A stretch of 64,000 nucleotides of DNA from a bacterium 1xD8-48 (GTDB lineage: Bacteria; Bacillota; Clostridia; Lachnospirales; Lachnospiraceae). A program made the position numbers and the translations under genes. This document shows positions 50,317 to 59,264 of this stretch, in pieces; positions within the stretch are counted from its first letter, which is position 1; each line of letters begins with the position of its first letter. The stretch lies in assembly GCA_009917455.1 (NCBI GenBank), contig QZDS01000004.1, forward strand, positions 1 to 64,000, read 5' to 3'. Below the pieces are notes generated by a model. The model was not told the DNA's origin and did no database searches. It was given only the letters and a program-made list of their open reading frames with translations.

Positions 50317-50704
50317 TTGGTTTCGTCTCATTGCGGGAGGAGCGCTTCTCCTTGCCGGACTGCTCATCTTTTTGATCGAGCTGTACGGAGTGTTTCATCT
50401 TCACTATGTACTGAACAGAATGCATGCCGCGGCCATGGGGGATACTCTGGGCATCAGCTTTTCCCTGGTGGGGCTGATGATTTTTTCGGGCCTTAATTTT
50501 ACCACCCTGAAAATGGTGCTGATAGTCATCTTTTTATGGTTTGCCTCACCGGTTTCCTCTCACCTTCTGGCAAAGCTGGAGGTTATCACAAATGAAAAGC
50601 TGGGAAACCACTGTCAGAGATATTCGGACATTTCCGATTTGGAAAAGGAGATGAAGGCGGAGAGGGAGAAGGAAAAAGAGGCGGAAGCGGGAGGAAAGCT
50701 ATGA
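50303..50704 (+). CDS. mrpG: Mrp antiporter subunit G
   Basis: 133 residues from ATG 50303, with AAAGGGG nine bases before and overlap with the mrpF end; ATG 50294 is an alternative. Three membrane helices; YGVFHLHYVLNRMHAAAMGD with TLGISFSLVGLMIF is the MrpG/MbhC signature. The charged C-terminal tail (KEMKAEREKEKEAEAGGKL) lies in the cytoplasm. Confidence 0.88.
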   Translation: MEILDWFRLIAGGALLLAGLLIFLIELYGVFHLHYVLNRMHAAAMGDTLGISFSLVGLMIFSGLNFTTLKMVLIVIFLWFASPVSSHLLAKLEVITNEKLGNHCQRYSDISDLEKEMKAEREKEKEAEAGGKL

Positions 50705-51030
50705 CGCTGTTTCAATGTATACTCATGGGATTTTTAATCGTGTGTGCCATAATGGTGAGTTTTTCCAGGAACCTTCTAAACTCTGTGCTGATTTTTATGT
50801 CCTACAGTCTGGTAATGTCGGTTATCTGGGTGTGCCTGCAGTCGCCCGACCTTGCCATCACGGAAGCCGCCGTGGGAGCGGGAGTGACCAGTATTTTATT
50901 TTTCTCCACCCTGAAAAAGATACATGCCATACAGACGGAAAAGGATAAGGAAAACGAGGAAAATACCACAATGGTTTCCATGGAGGAAAGTATGGAGATT
51001 CCTGACGATAAAGGAGGCGAGGCTCTGTGA
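50701..51030 (+). CDS. MbhD-like subunit (DUF4040)
   Basis: 109 residues with three membrane helices and the conserved LQSPDLAITEAAVGAGVTSI. In Bacillus MrpA this domain is fused to the C-terminal part of MrpA; in archaeal Mbh it is the separate MbhD, as here. ATG 50701 overlaps the mrpG stop (ATGA). The acidic tail has no known role. Confidence 0.85.
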   Translation: MTLFQCILMGFLIVCAIMVSFSRNLLNSVLIFMSYSLVMSVIWVCLQSPDLAITEAAVGAGVTSILFFSTLKKIHAIQTEKDKENEENTTMVSMEESMEIPDDKGGEAL

Positions 51031-51992
51031 GTAAGTTAAAACCCCAGAACGAATATGAAAAAACAGGGGCGTTTCACTTTTTCAGGTGGCTTTCCGGCAG
51101 CCGGGACCCCTATATGGGCGAGGTGGAAATGAAGCCGCAGCAAAGAACAGAGACGCCGGTGGACACTATCTTGGAGCGTATGTTTGAAAGACAGATGATG
51201 CGTGATAAGGTTTATGATGTGGACCACAACAAAAAGCTCACGGTTTTTCACAGGATTTATGTGGCGGCGGCAATTCTGTTCTGCGTGATACTGGTGGGGC
51301 TTTTACTGTACACGGTTTCCTGGCTTCCCAGAACAGGCAATCCGGCGAACCCCGACAACAATATCGTATCGGAGCGGTATATAGAAAACGGCCTGCAGGA
51401 GACAGGAGCCCTCAACATTGTGTCAGGTATGATTCTGACCTACAGGGCATTCGATACCTTTGGGGAGACGAACGTGCTTTTTGTGGCCACCTGCTGCGTA
51501 ATGATTCTGCTTATGGTGGACGAAGCGATTTTAAAGAAGCTGGATGCAAAGGGCGGCGACAGATATTTTGAGCCGAAAAACGACGTGATTCTACAGGGAA
51601 CGGCGTTTGTGCTTTGCCCGATTATTTTCATTTTCGGTATTTACATTATTTTAAACGGGCATTTATCTCCCGGCGGCGGTTTTTCCGGCGGAGCGATTCT
51701 GGGAGCGGGAATGATTCTTTATGTGAGCGCTTTCGGTTTCCGGAAAACTCAGAGATTTTTTAACGAGCATATCTATAAGGTGGCAAAAATAACGGCGCTT
51801 TGCATGTACGGGATTATCGGCTCCTATTTTTACATCACGGGAGCCAACGGAATCGAAAACCATATACCTTTAGGGCAGCCGGGCCACATTTTAAGCGGCG
51901 GAATTATTCTGCCTATAGATATCTGCGTGGGGCTTGAGGTAGCCTGTACCATGTATGCGTTTTATGCCTTATTCAGGAGAGGGGGCCTGTAA
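51027..51992 (+). CDS. mrpB: Fused MbhE-like and MnhB-type antiporter subunit
   Basis: 321 residues from GTG 51027, overlapping the preceding stop. After a ~70-residue soluble N-terminus come an MbhE-like region (helix near 77-97, then NGLQETGALNIVSGMILTYR, then AFDTFGETNVLF) and an MnhB domain (~180-320) with LNGHLSPGGGFSGGAILGAG and LGQPGHILSGGIILPIDICV. In many species these are two proteins. The fusion keeps the gene order of archaeal Mbh/Mrp modules. Confidence 0.85.
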   Translation: MSKLKPQNEYEKTGAFHFFRWLSGSRDPYMGEVEMKPQQRTETPVDTILERMFERQMMRDKVYDVDHNKKLTVFHRIYVAAAILFCVILVGLLLYTVSWLPRTGNPANPDNNIVSERYIENGLQETGALNIVSGMILTYRAFDTFGETNVLFVATCCVMILLMVDEAILKKLDAKGGDRYFEPKNDVILQGTAFVLCPIIFIFGIYIILNGHLSPGGGFSGGAILGAGMILYVSAFGFRKTQRFFNEHIYKVAKITALCMYGIIGSYFYITGANGIENHIPLGQPGHILSGGIILPIDICVGLEVACTMYAFYALFRRGGL

Positions 51993-51993
51993 A

Positions 51994-52368
51994 GTGGGAG
52001 CAAATCTTCTTAATAATTACGGGGAAGCGGTGGCAATGATTTTATTTGGAATCGGATTCGGAAATCTGCTGCTTCAAAGTAACCTGATTAAAAAAATTAT
52101 CGGACTTAATATCATGGATACGGCAATTTACCTGTTCCTGGCGGAAAAGGGCTACATTGCCGGACGGGTGGCTCCGATTGTGACGGACGGCGTGCAAAGC
52201 ATGGAGGCGTATATTAATCCGATTCCCGGCGGCCTGGTTCTGACCGGTATTGTGGTTTCGGTATCTGTCAGCGCGCTTATGCTCTCTATTACAGTGCGCC
52301 TTTACCAGCGTTACCTCACGCTGGATCTGGATGAGATTACCGTCCGGCTGAAAAAGGAGGGGCTGTAA
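51994..52368 (+). CDS. mrpC: Mrp antiporter subunit C (NuoK-like)
   Basis: 124 residues from GTG 51994, directly after the preceding stop. Three helices with MILFGIGFGNLLLQSNLIKK, then IIGLNIMDTAIYLFLAEKGY and DPL-equivalent region INPIPGGLVLTGIVVSVSVS, correspond to MnhC/NuoK. An in-frame start upstream would overlap mrpB further without a better site. Its stop abuts the next start. Confidence 0.88.
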   Translation: MGANLLNNYGEAVAMILFGIGFGNLLLQSNLIKKIIGLNIMDTAIYLFLAEKGYIAGRVAPIVTDGVQSMEAYINPIPGGLVLTGIVVSVSVSALMLSITVRLYQRYLTLDLDEITVRLKKEGL

Positions 52369-53862
52369 ATGGATTTCGTACAGAATTTTCCGGCGGTTTC
52401 CATACTCCTGTGCCTGTTCGCCGGAATTATCAGCTCGGGGCTTAGGAAAAATGCGGCCAGGTTCGTAAATAAGGCGCTTCTTCTGACAGAAATAGTTTTA
52501 AATGCCTGCGTCCTTCTTTATACGGTAAGGACGGGGGAGGCCTATGTTTATGTGATGGGTAAATTTCCCGCGCCCTGGGGAAATGAAATAAGAGCCGGGG
52601 TGCTGGAGGCGCTGACGGCGCTGTTTTTCTGTATCATTATGCTTTTGTCCTTAGAGGGCGGCAGGAAAAAGCTGGCCGACGAGGTGGAGGAGGGTAAGAC
52701 CTTTCTTTACTATGTCCTTACGGATTTGCTCTTATCCTCCCTTCTGGCGCTTGTTTACACCAATGATTTGTTTACCGCCTATGTGTTTGTGGAAATCAAT
52801 ACCATAACCGCCTGCGGCCTGATAATGATAAGGCAGAACGGAAGAACCATTGAGGCGGCGGCAAGATATATGATTATGAGCCTTTTGGGTTCCGGCCTTT
52901 TGCTAATGGGAATCTGTATGCTTTACGACCTTACGGGGCATCTCCTCATGAGCAACATCAAGGAGCAGGTAGAAATGATTTATGCAACGGGAGATTACAG
53001 AATCCCGCTGCTGGTAACCATTGCGCTGATATCGGTGGGACTTTCCATCAAAAGCGCGCTGTTTCCCTTTCATGCGTGGCTGCCGGACGCTTACGGCTAC
53101 TCCACGGTGTCCTCCGCGGCAATTTTATCCAGCCTGGTTTCCAAGGGCTATATATTTTTGCTGATAAAGATTATCTACAGGGTGATTGGCTTTGAGATTT
53201 TCCACAACAGCCGGATTATCGATATCCTGTTTGTCTTTGCCCTGATGGCCATGGTTTTTGGTTCCTTAAGCGCGATTCGGGAAAACGACGTGAGAAGAAT
53301 GATTGCCTTTTCCTCCGTGGCTCAGATTGGTTATATTTATATGGGCATCGGAATGGGGACTCAGGCGGGAATGAGCGCAAGTATCTTTCACATTTTTTCC
53401 CATGCGGCAACCAAATCGCTTTTGTTTATCGCGGCCATAGGACTTACGGATGTATCGAACGGCAGCAGGAAGTTCTTAAGTCTTACGGGAGCGGCCTACA
53501 GGGACAAATGGGCGGGGGTTGCCTTTACGGTAGGCTCCCTTTCCATGGTAGGCGTACCGCTGTTTTCCGGGTTTATCAGTAAGATTTTGTTTGCCCAGGC
53601 TGCGGTGCAGAATGAAATCAAGATGCTGCCGGCCTTGATTGTACTGGGCATCAGTACTATATTAAACGCCATTTATTTTATGAAGACGGTGATTCGTATT
53701 TATACGCCGGTGGAGCATACAAATTATGATATGGTTACCTTTAAGAATATAAAATTGTATGCGGTGACGCTGGTTTGTTTTGTGATTTTGAACGTGATTT
53801 TAGGTGTAAGCTCTCAGCCGATTGTGGATTTAATTGAACAGGGCCTTGCCATGTTTGCATAG
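52369..53862 (+). CDS. mrpD: Antiporter-like subunit 1 (MrpD type)
   Basis: 497 residues with about 14 membrane helices, proton_antipo_M family. Key residues for proton pathways are present: Glu in YVFVEINTITACG, Lys in SIKSALFPFHAWLPDAYGYS, Lys in SSLVSKGYIFLL and Lys in HIFSHAATKSLLF. It follows mrpC without a gap, the classical MrpD position, and is the best match to true MrpD of the four antiporter-like proteins in this operon. Confidence 0.88.
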   Translation: MDFVQNFPAVSILLCLFAGIISSGLRKNAARFVNKALLLTEIVLNACVLLYTVRTGEAYVYVMGKFPAPWGNEIRAGVLEALTALFFCIIMLLSLEGGRKKLADEVEEGKTFLYYVLTDLLLSSLLALVYTNDLFTAYVFVEINTITACGLIMIRQNGRTIEAAARYMIMSLLGSGLLLMGICMLYDLTGHLLMSNIKEQVEMIYATGDYRIPLLVTIALISVGLSIKSALFPFHAWLPDAYGYSTVSSAAILSSLVSKGYIFLLIKIIYRVIGFEIFHNSRIIDILFVFALMAMVFGSLSAIRENDVRRMIAFSSVAQIGYIYMGIGMGTQAGMSASIFHIFSHAATKSLLFIAAIGLTDVSNGSRKFLSLTGAAYRDKWAGVAFTVGSLSMVGVPLFSGFISKILFAQAAVQNEIKMLPALIVLGISTILNAIYFMKTVIRIYTPVEHTNYDMVTFKNIKLYAVTLVCFVILNVILGVSSQPIVDLIEQGLAMFA

Positions 53863-53876
53863 GGAGGTTTGCTGCC

Positions 53877-55361
53877 ATGTATTATATACTACTAGCAATT
53901 GTGTTCCCCATAATTTCCGGGGTTTATCTTCTGGTAAGAAGCGAAATGAAAAGCAGAAAAAGGCTGTTGGCGGTGGTTACGGCCATGTTGTGTGTCACGG
54001 CTGTTTTTGCGGGGCTTGCCCTGTACAGCGCCGGGGGCGGGCTGCTGACATTGTTTAATTTAACGGACCGGCTTCCCATTCTGTTTAAGGTGGACGAGGT
54101 CAGCGTGGTATTTTCCCTGATGGCGGTGATTATCTGCCTGTGCGCCGGAGTTTTTTCCTTTGAATATATGAAGCATGAGGAAAGGGAAAAACGCTACTAC
54201 GGATTTTACCTGATTGTGTTCGGTGTTTTTCTGGCTTTATGCTTTGCGGGGAATCTGGTTACTTTTTATCTGTTTTTTGAAATTCTCACCCTGACTTCCA
54301 TGCCCCTGGTACTCCACAGCGGTACGAAGGAAGCGATTATGGCGGGGCTTAAATATCTGTTTTACTCCCTGTGCGGCGCTTACATGTCGTTATTTGGCCT
54401 GTATTTTATTGAAAGATACGGCAATACCCTTTCCTTCAGCGCCGGCGGTGTCATCAGCTCTGCCGCAGCGGAGCGGCACGGCGGGATTTTGCTTTTTGTC
54501 GCGGCCGCTATGCTCATAGGCTTCGGGGTAAAGGCGGGAATGTTTCCTATGCACGCCTGGCTGACTGCAGCCCATCCGGCTGCGCCGGCGCCGGCTTCGG
54601 CACTTCTTTCGGCGGTAATCGTCAAGGCAGGTATCCTGGGAATTTTCCGTGTGGTTTACTATATTTTCGGGGCCTCCTTTTTAAGAGGAACCTGGGTGCA
54701 GACCTTTTGGATGGTTCTGACGCTCCTTACCGTATTTATGGGTTCCATGCTTGCTTACAGGGAGCCGGTATTAAAAAAGCGTCTTGCCTATTCCACCATC
54801 AGCCAGTTATCCTACATTCTATTCGGCTTTGCGGTTATGGACAGGGGTTCCGTCACAGGCGGTCTGCTTCACGTTCTCTGTCACGGATTTATTAAAGCGG
54901 CGCTGTTTCTCTGTGCGGGAGCCATCATTTATATGACGAAAAAGACGCGGGTGGAGGAGCTTCGGGGAATCGGCAGGGAAATGCCGCTTCTTATGTGGTG
55001 CTACACTATTGTGTCGCTGGGGCTGATTGGCATTCCGCCCACGGGAGGATTTATCAGCAAGTGGTATCTGGCCACAGGGGCGTTGTCCTCGGGGATTTTG
55101 TGGTTTGACTGGATTGGGCCGGTAATTTTGTTAGTCAGCGCGCTGCTCACAGCCGGGTATCTTCTGCCCCTTACGACTCAGGGCTTTTTCCCGGGAGAGG
55201 GCTACTGCGAAAGCGGCCGGGGACAGATGATAAAAAAGAAAGAGCCGTCTCCCTTTATGACAATGCCGGTGCTGGTTCTTACGGTACTTTCCGTGGCAAT
55301 CGGGCTTTTCCCGGGATGGATTGTCGAATATCTGTCGCGGATTATCGAGAAAATTATTTAG
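53877..55361 (+). CDS. Antiporter-like subunit 2 (MrpD/NuoN-M type)
   Basis: 494 residues, ~14 membrane helices. Conserved charges: Glu in TFYLFFEILTLTSMPLV, Lys in GFGVKAGMFPMHAWLTAAHP, Lys in AVIVKAGILGIF and Lys in LCHGFIKAALFLCAGA. It lies 14 bp after subunit 1 (RBS GGGAGG). It is an intact paralogue, not a fragment. Standard Mrp complexes have only MrpA and MrpD of this kind. Confidence 0.85.
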   Translation: MYYILLAIVFPIISGVYLLVRSEMKSRKRLLAVVTAMLCVTAVFAGLALYSAGGGLLTLFNLTDRLPILFKVDEVSVVFSLMAVIICLCAGVFSFEYMKHEEREKRYYGFYLIVFGVFLALCFAGNLVTFYLFFEILTLTSMPLVLHSGTKEAIMAGLKYLFYSLCGAYMSLFGLYFIERYGNTLSFSAGGVISSAAAERHGGILLFVAAAMLIGFGVKAGMFPMHAWLTAAHPAAPAPASALLSAVIVKAGILGIFRVVYYIFGASFLRGTWVQTFWMVLTLLTVFMGSMLAYREPVLKKRLAYSTISQLSYILFGFAVMDRGSVTGGLLHVLCHGFIKAALFLCAGAIIYMTKKTRVEELRGIGREMPLLMWCYTIVSLGLIGIPPTGGFISKWYLATGALSSGILWFDWIGPVILLVSALLTAGYLLPLTTQGFFPGEGYCESGRGQMIKKKEPSPFMTMPVLVLTVLSVAIGLFPGWIVEYLSRIIEKII

Positions 55362-55376
55362 GAAGGAGGAACGGTT

Positions 55377-56840
55377 ATGATACTATCGGTTATTTTAATT
55401 CCTGTGATTGCAGGCATACTGGTTCTTCTGATTCCTTTTAAAAAGCGAAGCCATATGGAAATTTTTCTGGAAGGTATGGTGATTTTAAACAGCATACTGG
55501 TGTGGACCCTTCTGGTTCACCGCCCTGAAAATATATTTACGCTGGCCAATTTTACGGGAAATCTGTCCATCAGCTTTGACGTTGACGGGATGGGCATGGT
55601 ATTCGGAGGTCTGGTTTCCGCCCTGTGGCCGCTGGCCACGCTGTACGCCTTTGAATATATGACGAAGGAAGAGCATGAAAAGGTGTTCTTTATGTTCTAT
55701 ACCATGACCTACAGCGTTACGTTGGGGATTTCCTTTTCGGCGAATCTGCTTACCATGTATTTCTTTTACGAGCTGCTGACCCTTGTTACGGTGCCGCTGG
55801 TGATGCATACGCTGACAAGAGAAGCCATACTTGCCAGCCGGAAATACCTGTACTATTCCCTGGGCGGAGCGGCTTTTGCCTTTATCGGGCTGATATTTAT
55901 TATCATATATGGAAATACCACGGATTTTGTGTTAGGCGGGGTGCTCGACCCTGAAAAGATTGGCGCAAGGACCAATGTGCTTTTGCTTATTTATGTGATT
56001 GCTTTTATGGGATTTGGTGTGAAAGCGGCCATTTCGCCTTTTAACTCATGGCTGCCGGATGCCGGTGTGGCTCCTACGCCGGTAACTGCTCTGCTCCATG
56101 CGGTGGCGGTGGTGAAATCCGGCGCCTTTGCCATTATCCGTCTGACATTTTACAGCTTCGGGACGGATTTCCTCCGGGGAACCTGGGCCCAGGATGTAGT
56201 GATGGCAATTGTCATGTTCACCATCGTTTACGGGTGTAGCCGGGCTATTAAGGAGACCCATATAAAAAGAAGGCTTGCCTACTCCACCATCAGCAATCTG
56301 TCCTATATTTTATTCGGTGTGACGGTTATGACGCCTACTGGCATGATAGGGGCGCTGACTCATCTGATTTTTCATGCGGTAATCAAAATCGCCGCGTTCT
56401 TCTGCGCCGGCGCAATCATGCACCAGACAGGGCGGCAGTATGTACATGAGCTTGATGGAATGGGATGTAAAATGCCCTGTGTGTTCGGCGTGTTTACGGT
56501 GTCCGCCCTTGCGCTTATGGGAGTGCCGGGGCTTGCGGGCTTTATCAGTAAGTGGAATCTGGCTTCCGCGGCGGTGGAAAGCGGGAACGGACTGGCCTAT
56601 GGCGGTATTGTATGTCTTCTGGTTTCCGCGCTGCTCACGGCGATTTATATGTTTACGATTGTCATACGGGCGTTTTTTCCGGGCAGGAATTTTGAGATAT
56701 CGTCCCTTGAGGGCATAAAAGACCCGAACTGGAAGATGCTGGTTCCTCTGTTTATATTTACGGCTTTTATTATATTCTTTGGGCTTTATTCCGGACCTGT
56801 CACCAGATTTCTGACGGATGTGGCAGGGGGAGTTTACTAG
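55377..56840 (+). CDS. Antiporter-like subunit 3 (MrpD/NuoM type)
   Basis: 487 residues, ~14 membrane helices. Glu in TMYFFYELLTLVTVPLVM, Lys in GFGVKAAISPFNSWLPDAGV, Lys in AVAVVKSGAFAIIRL and Lys in FHAVIKIAAFFCAGAIM are kept. RBS AGGAAGGAGGA precedes ATG 55377, 15 bp after the previous gene. It is related to subunit 2 (shared ending of the helix with YSTISNLSYILFG / YSTISQLSYILFG), suggesting an old duplication. Confidence 0.85.
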   Translation: MILSVILIPVIAGILVLLIPFKKRSHMEIFLEGMVILNSILVWTLLVHRPENIFTLANFTGNLSISFDVDGMGMVFGGLVSALWPLATLYAFEYMTKEEHEKVFFMFYTMTYSVTLGISFSANLLTMYFFYELLTLVTVPLVMHTLTREAILASRKYLYYSLGGAAFAFIGLIFIIIYGNTTDFVLGGVLDPEKIGARTNVLLLIYVIAFMGFGVKAAISPFNSWLPDAGVAPTPVTALLHAVAVVKSGAFAIIRLTFYSFGTDFLRGTWAQDVVMAIVMFTIVYGCSRAIKETHIKRRLAYSTISNLSYILFGVTVMTPTGMIGALTHLIFHAVIKIAAFFCAGAIMHQTGRQYVHELDGMGCKMPCVFGVFTVSALALMGVPGLAGFISKWNLASAAVESGNGLAYGGIVCLLVSALLTAIYMFTIVIRAFFPGRNFEISSLEGIKDPNWKMLVPLFIFTAFIIFFGLYSGPVTRFLTDVAGGVY

Positions 56841-56850
56841 GAGGATAGGA

Positions 56851-59022
56851 ATGAAATTTTTACTTACAGGCGCGGTGTTTTTTCCCATGCTGTCTGCTGT
56901 TATCGGATATATCATCGGAAGAAAAAATAAGGAAATGAGGAATTATTTCGCGGATGCGGTGACTGGAATTGAGTTTGGAGTGTTCCTGTATCTTCTGATT
57001 CGTATGCTCACAGTGGGCGGCAACGGAGAGATAGCGGAGTTGCCAGGGATCTGCGGTATGGGGCTTTTCTTTACGCTGGACGGTTTCCGGGCGCTTTACG
57101 GAGCAATCGCCGCTTTCATGTGGTTTATGAGCACCTTGTTTTCGAGAGAATATTTTGCCCATTACAGAAACAGGAACAGATACTACCTTTTTTTGCTTCT
57201 GACGCTGGGCGCTACGGAAGGCGTGTTTTTGTCCGCGGATTTTTATACGGCGTTTATCTTCTTTGAGATAATGTCTCTCGCCTCCTATGTCTGGGTGGCT
57301 CATGACGAAAAGAAGGAGTCGCTGCGGGCGGCGGCCACTTACCTTGCAGTTGCGGTAATTGGCGGACTTGTGATGCTGATGGGAATTTTCCTGCTGTATG
57401 ACATGACGGGGACTCTGCGGTACGACCAGCTTACCGGATTATCGGCACAGATAGCAAATCCGGCCGGGAATTTTGCGGGACTGAACGGTGGCGAGGCAGT
57501 GGGGACGGCCGGTCGGGGAGTCGGGAGTGCTGTAAGCACAGGAAGGCTGTGGGCGGCAGGGCTTTGCATTCTCTTTGGATTCGGGGCAAAGGCAGGCGCG
57601 TTCCCGCTGCATATCTGGCTTCCCAAGGCTCATCCGGTGGCCCCGGCTCCGGCTTCGGCCTTGCTTTCAGGAATCCTCACGAAAGCCGGCATGTTTGGAA
57701 TCCTGATTTTATCCAGCCGTATTTTTCTGGGAGACGCCGCATTCGGCAGCCTGATACTGGTAATCGGCATCGCCACTATGGCAGTGGGCGCGGTGCTGGC
57801 GCTTTTTTCCGTGGATTTAAAACGGACTTTGGCCTGCTCTTCCGTTTCCCAGATTGGATTTATTCTGGTGGGAGTGGGAATGTCCGGGCTTCTGGCAGAG
57901 GAAAACGCCCTTGCTTTGCGGGGAAGCTTTCTTCATATGGTAAACCATTCCCTGATTAAACTGGCGCTGTTTATGGCGGCCGGCGTGGTATTTATGAATG
58001 TGCATAAGCTGGATTTAAACGAGGTGCAGGGCTTCGGCAGGAAAAAGCCGCTTCTTCATTATATTTTTCTGATGGGGGCGCTGGGAATCGGCGGAATGCC
58101 GCTGTGGAACGGATATATCAGCAAAACGCTTATCCATGAAAGCATTGTGGAATATATAGAACTGATAAACGAAGGGGCCGCTGCCGGATTTTTCAGCGTG
58201 GATACCATGAGGGGAATTGAGTGGGCTTTCCTTGTAAGCGGCGGCCTTACAGTGGCCTATATGTTAAAGCTGTATGTGGTATTATTTGTAGAGAAGAACG
58301 GTAATCCGCAGACACAGGAGCGGTTTGACAGCTTAAAGGGAAGCTATATGGATAAAACCAGCACCGCCGCACTGACAATCAGCGCAACGCTTCTTCCCAT
58401 AATGGGATTTTTCCCGAATCAGATTATGAATCCCCTGGCTGATTTGGGCTATGGATTTTTACAGGGCTCTGTAAAGGCCTACGGTATGGCTTCCTGGTTT
58501 TCCTTTGAAAACTTAAAGGGCGCGGGAATTTCCATTGGCATCGGCGTGTTGATCTATCTGATTATTGTAAGGCTCTGGCTTGTGGAAAAGAAAGAAGGAA
58601 AGACGGTTTACGTAAACAGGTGGTATAAGTATCTGGACCTGGAGGATGTGGTTTACCGCCCTGTTTTATTAAAGGCGCTGCCCTTTGTGTTCGGCGTGAT
58701 TTGCAGAGTGCTGGACAGTCTGGTGGACTTTGTGGTGGTATTTTTAAGGAAGACGGTTTACAGAGACAGTGAAATTCCCCACGAGCTGGAGGAGGGCACG
58801 CCCCTTACACACGCCCTGGGATGCGTGGCAAACGGATGGAAACGCCTGTGTAATGCCACAATTCACAGGAAAAATCCCCGGGATGTGGATTATGAGCATA
58901 AGTTTGCCATGATTTACGAGGAATTATCCGAGGTGGGGACTATTATCAGCAGGAGCCTGTCGTTTGGATTGCTGCTGTTCTGTATCGGACTGATTATTAC
59001 GGTGGTATATTTGCTTTTGTAG
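56851..59022 (+). CDS. Antiporter-like subunit 4 (MrpA/NuoL type)
   Basis: 723 residues from ATG 56851 (TAGGAGGATAGGA upstream). About 16 membrane helices with Glu in TAFIFFEIMSLASYVWVA, Lys in GFGAKAGAFPLHIWLPKAHP, Lys in GILTKAGMFGILIL and Lys in NHSLIKLALFMAAGVV. An insertion of ~40 residues rich in Gly and Ala lies before the Lys helix (57450-57540). The long C-terminal part (~560-723) has a soluble stretch and a final helix. It lacks the DUF4040/MnhB parts of Bacillus MrpA, encoded here by separate genes. It ends the operon. Confidence 0.85.
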   Translation: MKFLLTGAVFFPMLSAVIGYIIGRKNKEMRNYFADAVTGIEFGVFLYLLIRMLTVGGNGEIAELPGICGMGLFFTLDGFRALYGAIAAFMWFMSTLFSREYFAHYRNRNRYYLFLLLTLGATEGVFLSADFYTAFIFFEIMSLASYVWVAHDEKKESLRAAATYLAVAVIGGLVMLMGIFLLYDMTGTLRYDQLTGLSAQIANPAGNFAGLNGGEAVGTAGRGVGSAVSTGRLWAAGLCILFGFGAKAGAFPLHIWLPKAHPVAPAPASALLSGILTKAGMFGILILSSRIFLGDAAFGSLILVIGIATMAVGAVLALFSVDLKRTLACSSVSQIGFILVGVGMSGLLAEENALALRGSFLHMVNHSLIKLALFMAAGVVFMNVHKLDLNEVQGFGRKKPLLHYIFLMGALGIGGMPLWNGYISKTLIHESIVEYIELINEGAAAGFFSVDTMRGIEWAFLVSGGLTVAYMLKLYVVLFVEKNGNPQTQERFDSLKGSYMDKTSTAALTISATLLPIMGFFPNQIMNPLADLGYGFLQGSVKAYGMASWFSFENLKGAGISIGIGVLIYLIIVRLWLVEKKEGKTVYVNRWYKYLDLEDVVYRPVLLKALPFVFGVICRVLDSLVDFVVVFLRKTVYRDSEIPHELEEGTPLTHALGCVANGWKRLCNATIHRKNPRDVDYEHKFAMIYEELSEVGTIISRSLSFGLLLFCIGLIITVVYLLL

Positions 59023-59043
59023 CATTCTTTTGTAAAAATTACA

Positions 59044-59072
59044 TTGACAACTGGCCGCAAAAATTGTATTAT
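59044..59072 (+). promoter_or_regulatory. Promoter of the tRNA-Pro gene
   Basis: -35 TTGACA (59044-59049), a 17-bp spacer and -10 TATTAT (59067-59072) lie 20 bp before the tRNA, a near-consensus strong promoter. Confidence 0.75.
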
Positions 59073-59091
59073 GTACATTGTCGTAAGGTTA

Positions 59092-59165
<74 letters not shown>

Positions 59166-59200
59166 TGATTCAGCCGTCAGTGGCATTAGTTGATGCAAAG

Positions 59201-59233
59201 AAGCTTTGAAAATCGTGTTTCAGAGCTTTTTTT
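59201..59233 (+). terminator. Terminator of the tRNA transcript
   Basis: AAGCTTTGAAA pairs with TTTCAGAGCTT around ATCGTG (one wobble), followed by seven T (59227-59233). Confidence 0.75.
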
Positions 59234-59264
59234 GTTATAATAAGCAGAAAAAAGGAGCTTGCGG

